From assembly GCA_022539475.1 (NCBI GenBank), contig VCMS01000202.1, positions 36,457 to 100,456 of the forward strand: DNA of 64,000 nt, read 5' to 3'. Positions 21,872 to 32,978 of this stretch are shown in pieces. Position 1 is the stretch's first letter. The number at the start of each line of letters is the position of its first letter. The stretch comes from Gracilaria domingensis. Its lineage: Eukaryota; Rhodophyta; Florideophyceae; Gracilariales; Gracilariaceae. Position numbers and translations under genes: made by a program. The notes under the pieces were generated by a model, which saw only the letters and a list, made by a program, of their open reading frames with translations, had not been told where the DNA came from and searched no databases.

Positions 21872-23431
21872 GTGAAACTTCACGCGGCTGCAACTACGTT
21901 GATAATAACATACCGCTCTAGGCCGAACGCCTTTGCTGAAAAAGAGCGGCAAAACGCGGAAGCCACTTACAGTGGAGAAGAAGATGAAGACGAAAGAAGC
22001 CTAGGAAGAAGGAAAAGAATCCAGGACATTGGAAGGGAGGCTAAGAAGTTTTACCGCTACAATTGCTTCTGGAGAAAATCAGCGCTTTCTTGCGCGCCAT
22101 TCGCAACAGCTTCGAACGAGGTACTGCTCACTGAGGAGGGAGAGAACAAGAAGAAAAATTTGAGCCAAGCCGGCAACGGCTTGATGAATTACCCCTAATA
22201 TACGGGGCATGTCTTATCTTCTATACCATTTTTGTGCCACTACATACCGCACAGTGCCGAGTCTCGTCGGTTGCTTTGCCGCAAACACTGATTTACATTC
22301 GCCATTACCGGGAAACTGCGCTTGACCGTTCTTGCTGTTCACGGTTTCATAGCCCAGTTTTCTTGGGTTGTATGCACGTTCATGGCCGTCTGGCATCTTT
22401 TACACCGTTCTACAGCATTTACGGAGTCCTTTCGTTAACGATATGCCTTCATTCGTGACGAAGGTTTGAGCACTACAGTACTTTCAGTACACTGCTCCGG
22501 ACTTGTGCTGTATCTGTCAAACGGCATTCCCGAAGATCTCGGCATCGCTAGGCCACCTTTCTAGATGTTATAGAGCCTTTTTAAAATGTCATTATACTTG
22601 TGACAAGGCTGGACGCTAAGATCCGAAGTCAGCTCCGTCGGTCAATCAACTTGCCCCTTTGAGATGTCCGAACTGGAACGATCGCGTTTGACCCACTTCA
22701 TCGAGAGCAAATTCCAAATTCTCGGCGTACATCGACTCTATTCCGAGAGATTCGAACTGAAGCAGAATGGCTTATTGCCTTATGCAACGGTTCCGGAGTT
22801 ATGGCGTTCGCGAAACCGCCTTCCGTCGAGATAATTTTAGCACAACGGGGGGGCAATCTATCTCCGAAATACGGATGCCGATTACTCTGGGAACTGGCTT
22901 CCAAATAGACCTCTGATAAAACTACAAGGACTTCTAAAGAACGATGACTTCAGATGGCATTCAAGCCGCCCGGCGGAGATGTTCAGTTCGCCGATTTTCG
23001 GTTGTTTACAGTGAGGCAGAACCGAAAAGACCGCGTTTGAGGCACTTTCCGGTCTTGAAATCCGGCTCTATTTAGCTCAATCGTCTCTTACGAGGTATCA
23101 AAATCACTGGACCAGCCGGTTTGCTCCGTTCGTCAAGGGAAGCCAGAAAGTCAGAACCAGCGAAATTGGTGAACGAGCTACTGTAGCCGATACTAGTTTG
23201 GAGTTTTCGCTCTAGAACAGCTACTTTAATGGAGTGGAGCCTCTCTGCTGAGGACGTAGGACTGCCCGAGGGATGAACAGGGCTTGCTGAAGCCGCCACA
23301 GCGCGGAAGGGAGATTGTTCCCGGTACGATGGAGCAACGCCGAAAATACGGATGTCTGACTGAAGAATCCCACAGTTAGTCGAAGAAGGGGTACTTCTCG
23401 GGTTTTTCAACCTTGAGGAGGGAGAGATGTA
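21872..23431 (+). pseudogene. gypsy-1 post-pol region with decayed extra ORF
   Basis: About 1.5 kb separate the chromodomain from the LTR. An acidic/basic frame (21872-22198) comes first. A block at 22506-22618 encodes a zinc-finger-like CCICQ, a 12-residue gap and HLSRC. From the ATG at 22664 a helical protein-like frame continues with two adjacent stops to about 23012. A further frame from 22944 reaches a TAG at about 23429, crossing the polypurine tract, with five stops. The blocks look like one ruined gene of about 300 codons. Its function is unknown. Gypsy-2 has a comparable ORF at 43770-45063. Confidence 0.4.
23415..23427 (+). other. gypsy-1 polypurine tract
   Basis: GAGGAGGGAGAGA directly precedes the 3' LTR start TGTAG at 23428. 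Confidence 0.85.
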
Positions 23432-24177
23432 GTGCAATGCCCTCTCGGGGATGCCCACTGCTACGGGGTTTCGGCGGTAACGCCCTCCATGGAGGTGGTG
23501 CATTGGTACTCCGGCCCCATTTCAGGGTATGCCTGTGAAGGGTAGGTTTTCGAACACGCGTGGTGCAATGACCGCCTGGCGGATATAGTTTGGCAAGTAG
23601 TAGTAGTTTCCTAGGTGTGTGGTTATGGCCGGCATCGCCAGATAGCTAGATAGTTTTACTTGATATTTTCAAGTGCCGTATATAAGTGGCGTCACTTGCC
23701 GCCACTGTACGGGAAGTAAACCTCAAGGAGGCTTCTGGCTTTGACTTTTTTGCCGCTTGCGCGCGTTCTTCGTCTCTAACCGGACAAACCGCCGCACCCC
23801 TGGGCTAGTCATCCGACCTCTACTAGTGAAGAGTCACAGACCGTCGTAACGGCATCTTATCTATTGTTTTATTGTTATTATTTCTGTCATACGGCTCTTG
23901 TCACTCTGCCCTGTAATACAGGTTTGGACCACATTTTCTAGGATTATTTCCGAATCTCGCGAGTCAGTGCACCGCTGCGCGCCTCGTTTTTTGTCCGTTT
24001 TGCCCAAGACCGTTGGCCTGGATATCCCAACTGGCTGTGGCACCCCGGAATATCCGCATACCTACGCCAAGTTTTCCCCTTTACCTCCGACTGCACGCCC
24101 AGATCGCGGCCACCCGGACGTATACCCGGCATCGCGTTGGCTATATCGAAGGGTTCCACCACTGTCCCTACCCCTAT
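23428..24177 (+). repeat. gypsy-1 3' LTR, first 750 bp
   Basis: Collinear with 13321-14070 of the 5' LTR. It stops abruptly at 24177, where the TIR of the inserted element begins. The missing 74 bp are at 37797-37870. Confidence 0.92.
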
Positions 24178-24199
24178 CGTCTGTGTTTCCGGGATGCTA
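24178..24199 (+). repeat. Left terminal inverted repeat of the 13.6-kb element
   Basis: 22 bp, the first 15 perfectly matched in inverse orientation at 37780-37794. Subterminal repeats of CCATCGGTCC follow at 24431-24466, a typical feature of CACTA-group ends. Confidence 0.88.
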
Positions 24200-24555
24200 G
24201 TTTACAGTCCAAAAATGGCAGAAAAAAAATGCTAGTATTTCATATGTTAAATTGCGATTAGTGGAAGTTTGAAGTGGAAGAAAAACTAGAGTAAACTCCA
24301 GATTCTGCAGTATGGTTTGAATGGAATACTAGGCTTGACTTTCAAACTACGAGCTATTTCTAAGAAATATGAAAGTTGCTAGAATCTTAGAACTAACTTC
24401 CATTTCTGCTAGTTCACTAGTACTACCGGTCCATCGGTCCAAAAGAGCCATCGGTCCGAAAGCACGGTGGAAGTTCCATCCTAGCAGAAATGAATGTTAT
24501 TGATGCAGTATTGCAGGTTCATGCAAGGTATAGCACCACATGAAAACAGGTCCAA
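24200..24555. other. Left subterminal region
   Basis: Non-coding. It contains the repeated decamer CCATCGGTCC (two perfect copies at 24431-24466, further partial CGGTCC words near 24425 and 24555), which may be transposase binding sites. Confidence 0.4.
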
Positions 24556-24559
24556 ACCG

Positions 24560-26060
24560 GTCATCGTACACATCTCCACCCTACTTCCCACCCCCGAAAA
24601 TCCATTCTGACATCACCAAAGAAGCCCTGTATCATTTGGAAGACATTTACGCATCGAAACTCACCGAATAGATACCCTGAAAATGCTCTCGTTGCCCTCA
24701 ATGTAGACATCTCCTTGGTTAGTTTTCTGTTGCCTAGTCTCTTCGTCCATCCCAACATGGAAATAAACACACTTACCTCAACATTCTTCGCCATCTTCAT
24801 CTCCCTAACTCCCTCGAAAACATCTCAACTGCACAATTTCCAGCACCGCCACCGATCCATTGCCATCCAACGCACCTGCACATGCACAAACACAAGCTAG
24901 TCAAATACTCCGTTAGATACTTTTCCATCTTCGAAACTTTCCAAAATGCACACTTATCTACTTACCATGTGTCCCTACCTCACCAATAGCCTCGAAAACA
25001 CGAATCAAACTGTCCCGAAAATCCTGCACATACACATAAAACAGTAACCAGTTAGCATTCTTATCAGAACTCGAACAAAAAACATCTCGTACTTACCCCG
25101 ACGCGTACCTTGCCATCCACACCGAACTCTGACGAACAAGAATTTGGAGTAATTGCAAAGAAGGATTACCTGGAAGGCCTCCGTTGAGGTAATCATTCTT
25201 TCCATGACCCCAAACTCTTGTTCGTCAGAGTTCAGGGTCATTAGCATGATTCCTCTAGAAACCAAACCACCCAGCCACATCGTAACCATTCTCCCTTATC
25301 CACTTCACCTCAAAAGACACGTTACACATAGGAAACGAAGTAAACCACGGCCTTCCGCCCCATCCCCATTCCACTTCCAATCCAAAGATCCCGCACGCTA
25401 TAACTCCATGAACCTATCGCGCTCATTCTCGCAAACAGCCCCCGCCGCGCAGTCACATATCCCGTTAGCTAACTCTTCGCTCTTCGAAACATTCTCAAAT
25501 GAACACTCATCTACTTACCATGTGTCCCCTACCTCACCAATACCCTCGACAACACGCATCAAACTGTCTCAAAAGCCCTACGCATACGCATACAACATTA
25601 TCCAGTTAGCATTCACATCAAAAGTCGAACAAAAAGCTTCTCAAACTTACCCATAGTCCCCCGCCCAAGACATTCACGCTAACCTGCTTCCAAATCCTCT
25701 CCGTGCGTCTCGCAAAATCACGTAACGTTCCGCAGTTAGACTTCGCCAACACCATCAGCATCAAAAGGTCTCACTTACATTGAACCCATTCAGTACGCAT
25801 CCCAAACATAAAAAACCTGAACTACTCCGGTTCCAATCCAAAGATTCCGCACGCTGCAGCTTCATGAACCTGTCGCGCTCATTCTCGCACACAGCCGCCG
25901 CCGCGCAAAAACACTGGTCAGAGTCGCGCATATTCGCCACATCAAACATTTACGCCTCGACTTACCTGTTTCGCACGTTTCACATCCCAGGACAGGACTC
26001 TGAGAGGCAACGCCACTGAAGCTCACAGAAGAAGAACTTCAATCGCAGCCACACTGTACT
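24560..26060 (-). CDS. Multi-exon gene of short exons, with tandem duplication
   Basis: Seven minus-strand GTAAGT donors occur (plus-strand ACTTAC at 24771, 24960, 25091, 25513, 25646, 25773 and 25960). Several predicted exons are bounded by good acceptors: 24966-25023 (58 nt) has a GCTAAC branch point 25-30 nt upstream and a GTGCAG acceptor. A near-duplicate exon is 25519-25577 (59 nt) with the same branch point and donor. Another candidate exon is about 24777-24876, and the last exon begins after TTTTCAG near 24673. The unit of about 550 bp is duplicated (a repeated GCGCTCATTCTCGCA word at about 25418 and 25876). The product is not assembled with confidence and no domain is recognised. It is divergent from the transposase gene. 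Confidence 0.45.
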
Positions 26061-26317
26061 TCAATCATTGCCGGCCGCGTAATGCGCCGTCCGCGAAAAT
26101 TTTTGAAAGTTGTGTTCAGAAAAGTTCGAAATCCTCCCCACACTGAAACATGCAGGAAAGGTACGTAAACGATCACGTGCACGGTGGAGTTGGTGGCATA
26201 TAAACACACTTTATACTCTCCCCTGCAGGGTGCTCCAAGATTCTGCGCCGCACCATCACCACCGACCTCCCTCTGCAAGCAACTTCCCTCACTACTTTCA
26301 TACCCTCTCACCCAGCC

Positions 26318-29300
26318 ATGCACAACTGTTGTTTCCCCCGCTGCTCATTCCATACACAGTCCCTCGCCTCTCTCGCCCAGCATCAGAAGCGATGCAGACA
26401 CAGGAATGACCCAAACCCGTTTCTCACCCCAACACCTCATCGAGGATCCCACTTCCCTCCCTGAACCAAACGCCGCAGACTCAACAACATCGAACCCCCT
26501 TCCTTCCCCCCCTCTAACCGCCCGTCCGATAACGTAGCACTCGCAGACGACGACCCTTATCTCCAGGAACAGCTTGCGCTCTCCCTACGCTCATCCGACG
26601 CAGCACAGATACTCAGCCCGCATCACCAACTCGCCTCCCAGTCCCCTTCCACAGGCTCAGGTAACGCCTTCTCCCCCTCTCCACCCTCACAGAAAGACCA
26701 CATCCATAACCTCGTCACCTACATATCCTCCATCGCCACAAAACTCGGAAAGCGTTCTGCTGACGAGCTCATCAACATTCTCAAGCAATCCACCTTTCCC
26801 TCTTCCCTCTTCCAGACCTCCATCACTTCCGCTGCCGAATGTCTGAAACTGCACTCCAAAATCTTCGAAGAAACAGTCAGCTCCATTGGGTTCACCTCAA
26901 CCATCATCCATGACAAAAACCATAACTTCTCCGCCACCCTCTACCTCAGGGACCCCGTTCAGGTTCTCCTACAACAACTTCGTCTCGCATCCCACAGCAA
27001 CTCCTTCTTTCATCCAGTCAAACAAGCTTCGAGAACAGGAACTACCGCAATCGCACACCCTATGGCTTCGGAACTCGGCCACCATGTCGTCCCGACTATC
27101 AAGAGGCATATCATGCATTCTCCGGACCCCGACGTCATCTGGCACGATCCCAGTATCACCGGCACAAACTCGTTCGTCGGCCTCGTTCAACTATATTCAG
27201 ACAAGTCTTCCACCTCTTTGAAAAGTTCTTCTGTTACGTCGTATCCTCTTCACGTCACCCTCCTCAATTTCAATGACTCCTTCCGCAGAAAGTGCATCAC
27301 GCAGAACTACACACTCGTCGGATACATACCCACATCCTTCACCTCCGACTCGTCCTCCACTGACACAGATTCCTTGGAAGTCGCTCCCTCAACCCCCAGC
27401 GTGACCCGCATTGTGCGCATGCAGCTCGTCCAGAAGTCCCTAGAAACCATCCTCAAACCTCTGTATCATATCGGTATGAAGGGTTTTCCCTTCCGCGACG
27501 CCAAAGGAGTCCTTCGTCAATGCCATCCAGTCATCTCCAACTACAGCGCTGACATCCCCGAAGCCAAGGACATTCTCGCAGTACTTCATGGCACAAATCC
27601 AAGCAAACCCTGCCACCGGTGTCTCCTCCCTCGTTCAAAACTCAACCTCTACCAACCTACTCTCACAGAGCGAACCCTCTCACACACTTTGCAAACCAGA
27701 AAAAGACATGATGACCTACTCCTCGAGGCAAATTCTGCTCTCCTCTCCCATAGACCACGGGTTGCAAGGAACCTCAAAGAAGAAGCTGCAGAACTTCTCC
27801 ACTCCACCTCTCTCTCTCCATACAAGTCCTTTCTGGAATCTTACCCTCTTCTCAACATCTCTTCACTGCTCACTCCTTATTCAATCTTCTCCTTCGAGCC
27901 CCTTCACAACTTTCACCTTGGCATCTCTAAACTCATCAAACTCGCCACAATCGAACGCCTGAAGTCCGATTCTCTTCACACTTCCGTGGGCTTCAATGGA
28001 TCCTCCAGGTCGTTTCGGTCCATCAGAACATCTATTCTTACTCACGCGAACTCCATCCTAGCTGACATCGAACGCTCGTTTCCGGCTCCAGGGCTTCATA
28101 TTGATTTCTCAACATCTGAAAAGGGTAAGTCTCTCAACGGCTTCTTCACCACTGACGGAATCAGAGGCATACTAGAAGCAAAGAACTATCGCGCCCTCGA
28201 CATGGTCTTCCCCTTCATCGGTGCATTCTTCGACCGTTGCTGCGGTGAAGTATCTCCCGCCCCAATAACCACCATTTTCACCTCTTACGTCGATCTCGTC
28301 AATAACGTTCTTCACTACCACACTGCCCCAGAATGGACTGATGATCGCTTACGCTCTTTGGAGACTCTCATCAAGAACTTCAAGACTCAAACTGTCTCAG
28401 TTTTGGGTCCATACCAGGCCTCCAACTTTCGTACTCTCAAATTCCATCTCCTGGATCACATCATTCCAGACATCCGTCGATACGGAGGCCTCCATTTCGG
28501 TGATGCAGGTGTGTACGAGCACGCGCATCTCCTCTTCAAGAACCACTACCGCCGTACCTCTCGCAGAAAATCAACTGCGCATAAGGAAACAGTGGACTCA
28601 ATCCAAGAGTCGCAGGATTTCTTACACTCCATCTCGGTAAGGAAACACTTCTCCATGTCTACCAACTCGGCAAGTCGTTTGTCGCAGCGGTGTCCCTCCA
28701 TGGTTCGTGATGGTAGTTCATTCTCCCTCTTCGACATCATCACGGCCGACAAGTATCTACGGTCCCATCCAAACGTCCCGTCATCTGCTCTCACAGATTT
28801 GTTCTCCAAAACTACATTGCAGTTCATCAACCAAATCTCTCGCGACGCCCTCTCTTCCTTCCGTACCCTAAGCTTAGAAACTCTTCAACCGTTGGACAAC
28901 CCCCATGACATCAAAATCACCGTCGTTAACTCCGCTTACATTGTTTCTGGATTCTGCCCCTCGCTGGATGACTACGATCGTCACTTTCAATGCATTAGAC
29001 TGCGAGAGCCGGAGGTCTCTTTGTGTGAACGTATTTTTGCAACCACTTCTTTCGGCCCTTCCAAGTCCTCAAAATTCTCTACCGTCCTGGTTAATGGAAC
29101 TCCTCCTCCCGGTTGTGACTTCCCGACCGCATGGGTACGCAAAGTCTTTGCCCTGGTTCGCTTTAGCAGATGGAACCAAAGCAATTCCGATTCAGAATTT
29201 GCCTTTGTTCGCTTCTTCGAGGTAACGGAGCCGTTGGATAACATTGACGAATCCTTGAACTGCATTTCCCTGCGCTGGGCCACGGATGACAAGGAAGATC

Positions 29301-29536
29301 ACACATTGCAAACCTCCAATTCTCTAAAACGGTCAACAACTGCATCTGTATCCCCATGGTTCGGTCTCGTCCCATTCTCTTCGATCAAAGGCTCGGTACA
29401 CATCCTCCGACAAAACTATCCCGCACGCCCCTTTTTCCCTCCATTGCACTGGAAGTTCCACCGATTCTACATTAACAGATTCTATCGCAATCCCCGAGCT
29501 CGTTTACACTACCATCCAATCACCAAACTTTCGTAA
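26318..29536 (+). CDS. Plavaka-like (CACTA/EnSpm-group) transposase, one in-frame TGA
   Basis: The frame from the ATG at 26318 spans 1072 codons with a single TGA near 26468. The N-terminus is a zinc finger, CFPRC followed by HQKRC, as in Plavaka-type transposases. A likely nuclear signal (TKRRRL) follows the TGA. The RNase-H-fold core shows VQLYSDKS with the first catalytic Asp, then the paired SADIPEAKDIL and CHRCLL segment typical of this group, FEPLHNFHLGISK, and a C-terminal GVYEHAHLLFKNHYRR that may supply the Glu. It would cut and join the element ends. TGA probably arose from CGA (Arg) at a CpG, so the ancestor was intact. Superfamily is from motif memory; the Tnp2-type CACTA relatives are the alternative. 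Confidence 0.75.
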
Positions 29537-29552
29537 CGTAAACCATAATGCA

Positions 29553-32390
29553 TTAGTGACGTTCTATCCAATTCTCCTCATGTAATCCTTCTTGCACAGA
29601 CCTTTCCCTCACATCCCTCTCTGCAGTTATGTCGTAGAACATACGGTCTCCCCGACTGCAGCATCCAACATAGCAATCCAGTACAGCTCCGAGCTTCTCA
29701 GAGATCTCTCCCATAAACACATCTTCTCGGACAGCAAGGTACATTTTCCTTTTCGACGGAATCCAGTAAACCACAGTGCCCACCCGGTCATCATTTCCAT
29801 GCCGCGCATCTTCAGCATTCGATGGGCCATTTCTGAACTCTGTTGGATAACTCTGCTGCATGCGGACCCTCACGGTCTTCAGTATACTTTCAAGTGCCAG
29901 TGGTAGATATTTCCCGAACAAGTCGGAGAACAACACTTGTCTCTTACTACCTCTCCCTCGTTCAGACTCTGTCGCGCGAACAACGGACGCTATCCAGGCA
30001 TCAAGACGTGCCAGATGCATAATTGTTCCATCCACTGGATCCCTCTCTTCGGTATTCCTCGAACTTGTTTGTAAAACGTCGTAGCCCATGAACTCAAGCA
30101 GCACCTCCAAGCTCAGGCTGTTCCGAAAAAGCAAGTCACATGGTTCATCTTCGGTTGCATGATATGGGTTAAAGCCCGAGAAACATATATCTTCTACCTT
30201 CTGAGTTCTCCACGACGACAGAATCTCACATCCATTTGCATCTTTGGGTAGGAGTTTTTCACGTACCTCTCTGGTTTGTATTTCATACTTGTTCTGCTTC
30301 CTTTCATCATTTTTTATCGGGGTCCTTACAAGCATGTCGTAACCTTGTCCCATCAATAATTTCTCCTTCGCATGGCGTTTTCGAACACCTATTGCGTCAC
30401 TTAAAGCCTGTTTCAACCTTCTGCGCAAACAAATGTCGTGCGTTAACTGTTTCACACAGTCATCTTCCATTTTCATTCCTCGGATAGATTCCCAACGTGG
30501 CTTCATTACCTCCGTCTCCACAATTTGCATCAACAAATGGTCGCCTTCACCACGTACGGATGGCGTGTACGCCCTCATCTCCATGGCAAGATCCATTGGG
30601 CACCGTGGCACTATCTCCTTCCCATCAACAACCAGCACACTGTCGTCTTTCTCAGGTCCAACTGTCTCACTTCGGTTGCCCCAGTTCCTTGCCGGTATAC
30701 TCATCTCGAAGCATAGCTCTCTTGTCTCGTCTTTGGCGTATTGAAGTATGGAGTCATAGACGGTCTTCGCAACACCAACAAACTCGTCGTTCACGTCAAT
30801 GTTGTACCGCTTCCTGCTCTTGTTACTGTCACGTTCGTTCTTTTTCCCTCCACGTCTGAGAGCCTCTCTCAAAGAGTGTATGAGAACCTCTTGTTCTCTG
30901 ACCTTAACCTCCAGTTGCTCTATGTTCTTCTGAGCAAGTCGTACGCTCATTTTCAGACTTTGCTTGTCCTCTATTGTACGATACAGATCTCCCTTCAGTT
31001 TCCCGATCTTTTCCAAAAGCTCGTATTGCGGAGTAAGGGATTCATCTTCATCTTCTTCCATTGCACCATGCAGGGAAAAGCTCCGTGACAAAGCACCACG
31101 ATCAACATCTTTATCGTTCCATACTTCTCTACGGGCGTTTGCTATGACAGGTTGCCGATCGTTCCCCACCCGTCTATTCTCATTTCCATGGTTCGTCCTT
31201 CTTCTGACCTGATTGAACCTGTTTCTCTGTGACTCACCTGTGACTGGTGTTGGTTGTATCTCGTCTTCGTCTTCGTCTTCCTTGTGTCTGGACCCAATAT
31301 GAGGGACGGAATCATGCCTGCCTTCGATGGGAGCCATATGCGTTGCATTTCCGGCGTCCACGTTATCGTTAGCCTCCACGTTATCCTTGTCCTCGACGTC
31401 ACTTGGGATATCTACTGCGTCCGTGGACTCCCGCTCCTTTCTTCTACTGCCTTTCTTGGCACGAGAGACACCCTCATTCATTTTCTCGTTCCTTTTCACT
31501 TTTCTCGGACTGTACCCAACAGAGCGGGATTCAATGACATGGAACCCAAGCGACTTCTTTTCTACAAGCAGGTATGGCAGCAACATCTGCTCACCATCAC
31601 CAAAGCCTAAGGTTGAGGCAAAGAAATCCCATCCCTTACAAATCGTTTGCACTGCATGTGCCATCCGTCTCCCGTGCGTCTCATTCGAAGCTATGTAGCC
31701 GTCGACGAACTGCACAGCTCTATGGGTTCCCTTCCCGGTCCTTCCTCTCTTCGCCGCTGGGAGATTTCTCTCCGAAGTTATATGCTTCACGAAAGAGAGA
31801 TAGAGTAACTGCTGAAAACGAGTGGGAGGCCCAATCCTGAACGTAGTTCTCTTCGTCTGCTTACTGCCTGGACCATGTCGTTTGAAAAGGTCATTCCAGA
31901 AAGCCCGTTCTATGAACGAGTTACCGTTGTCGACATCCTTTTCAAGACTCCAGGTAAACAAATCTCTCACGCGCCGATCAGAATTCTCGTCGTCTAGATC
32001 AGTGATACGCGTATATTTGTAGACCCTGCTCAGAAAACGCACGTCCAGACAGATCTTCGTGAGTTCTTTTGCGGAGTCGTTTTGGAAAGGACCCTTGACC
32101 GCAGTGGTGATGAACTCTCGTGCACATGCCAGGTGTTCACGGTTTGATACAGCGTATTCCACAACTTCCGTGTACCCAACTTCACGCGGATTACCAGTAC
32201 CACTTCTTGAAGCGGCATACGCATCTCGCAACTCAATGAACAACCCCCAACATTTCAAGAAACGCGTTGCCATGCTGGCTGAATCGAACGACGCGCTAGA
32301 GGATGCGCTAGAGGATACCGTGCCGTGGTTCTCATCGGCCAGCATACTCTGCTTAAGAGTCCGAGGAGCGTCATTTCCGGTGGACGGCAT
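29553..32390 (-). CDS. Large coiled-coil protein, unknown function (about 945 aa)
   Basis: An intact ORF. I prefer the ATG at 32388-32390 (MPSTGND); the frame is open upstream to 32507. It has a folded-looking N-terminal region (to about residue 300), a Lys/Arg-rich then acidic disordered middle, a coiled coil (YELLEKIGKLKGDLYRTIEDK onward, around residues 470-530), and a C-terminal domain rich in Val, Glu and Arg. No signal peptide, membrane helix or known catalytic motif is seen. It converges with the transposase gene, with only 16 bases between their stops, and is divergent from the dioxygenase gene across the 76-bp palindrome. I recognise no family. It may be an accessory transposition protein or cargo. 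Confidence 0.75.
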   Translation of the reverse strand: MPSTGNDAPRTLKQSMLADENHGTVSSSASSSASFDSASMATRFLKCWGLFIELRDAYAASRSGTGNPREVGYTEVVEYAVSNREHLACAREFITTAVKGPFQNDSAKELTKICLDVRFLSRVYKYTRITDLDDENSDRRVRDLFTWSLEKDVDNGNSFIERAFWNDLFKRHGPGSKQTKRTTFRIGPPTRFQQLLYLSFVKHITSERNLPAAKRGRTGKGTHRAVQFVDGYIASNETHGRRMAHAVQTICKGWDFFASTLGFGDGEQMLLPYLLVEKKSLGFHVIESRSVGYSPRKVKRNEKMNEGVSRAKKGSRRKERESTDAVDIPSDVEDKDNVEANDNVDAGNATHMAPIEGRHDSVPHIGSRHKEDEDEDEIQPTPVTGESQRNRFNQVRRRTNHGNENRRVGNDRQPVIANARREVWNDKDVDRGALSRSFSLHGAMEEDEDESLTPQYELLEKIGKLKGDLYRTIEDKQSLKMSVRLAQKNIEQLEVKVREQEVLIHSLREALRRGGKKNERDSNKSRKRYNIDVNDEFVGVAKTVYDSILQYAKDETRELCFEMSIPARNWGNRSETVGPEKDDSVLVVDGKEIVPRCPMDLAMEMRAYTPSVRGEGDHLLMQIVETEVMKPRWESIRGMKMEDDCVKQLTHDICLRRRLKQALSDAIGVRKRHAKEKLLMGQGYDMLVRTPIKNDERKQNKYEIQTREVREKLLPKDANGCEILSSWRTQKVEDICFSGFNPYHATEDEPCDLLFRNSLSLEVLLEFMGYDVLQTSSRNTEERDPVDGTIMHLARLDAWIASVVRATESERGRGSKRQVLFSDLFGKYLPLALESILKTVRVRMQQSYPTEFRNGPSNAEDARHGNDDRVGTVVYWIPSKRKMYLAVREDVFMGEISEKLGAVLDCYVGCCSRGDRMFYDITAERDVRERSVQEGLHEENWIERH

Positions 32391-32507
32391 GTAAAAACTG
32401 GGAATCGGAAAGGACGCGAAGTAAACGAGTATTGTGAAACGGTAGAAGTTTCGGAGATGTTTAAATGGGTGGGAAGCGTCGGAAACGTCGGGAAGCGTCG
32501 GAAACAA

Positions 32508-32978
32508 TGGTGGAGAGCGCGGTTGCGACGGATTACCGAGAACTGAGCGGGTAATGAAATAGAGAGACGAGAGTGGGATCTAAACACATCAAACCGGTGG
32601 GGCACCTCAGTATGTGCAGTGCATTATATGTCTAGTATGTAAAACCAACGTAGAAAACACTGGGTTCGTACATCTTTGAACATCGCCCGAGCGCCGTGTG
32701 GGAACCGCGGTTCGCCGAGTTCATAGCCGAGATCATAGCTATGATCTCGGCTATGAACTCGGCGAACCGCGGTTCCGGCACGGCGCATCTGACGAAACGC
32801 CACGTGTATACCGCCGAAAGGACCCCCCCTGAGGACCCCCCTGGAGGACCCCTTGCTGGCGTTTATGTGGGCAGTGACGTCGAATAAACGGGAGAGCGAT
32901 GGAGACGCGGATGACACTTCGGACACATTGTGTAGCAAGCGTGGAAGACGGAGGGGAAGGGCTTGAGGAGGAGAGACG
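32508..32978. promoter_or_regulatory. Divergent intergenic region
   Basis: It separates the coiled-coil gene (-) and the dioxygenase gene (+), so it should hold both promoters. It contains the 76-bp palindrome and a GGACCCCCC-rich stretch at 32820-32850. No clear TATA box was identified. Confidence 0.4.
32691..32786. repeat. 76-bp perfect palindrome, 96 bp with two mismatches
   Basis: 32701-32738 is exactly complementary to 32739-32776 with no spacer. The flanking 10 bases each side are complementary with two mismatches. Within the arm the words TTCGCCGAGTTCATAGCC and GAGATCATAG are single copy. A palindrome this long with no loop would extrude as a cruciform in DNA. Confidence 0.95.

Larger units (their letters stand above)
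13321..24177 (+). mobile_element. gypsy-1: chromovirus, main part (continues at 37797-37870)
   Basis: A Ty3/gypsy element with a chromodomain. Order: 5' LTR 13321-14145, primer binding site 14154-14168, gag, protease, RT, RNase H, integrase, chromodomain, an extra ORF region, polypurine tract 23415-23427, and 3' LTR from 23428. The 3' LTR is interrupted at 24177 by a 13.6-kb TIR element and resumes at 37797-37870. The LTRs are roughly 90% identical by eye and every ORF is broken, so this is an old insertion. No short target duplication is seen at the outer ends; a 108-bp direct repeat is found there instead. Confidence 0.9.

Noticed and set aside
23072-23503. 143-codon minus-strand ORF crossing the gypsy-1 3' LTR start
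   Set aside because: It overlaps the polypurine tract and LTR, and the plus strand carries decayed coding blocks with better element context.
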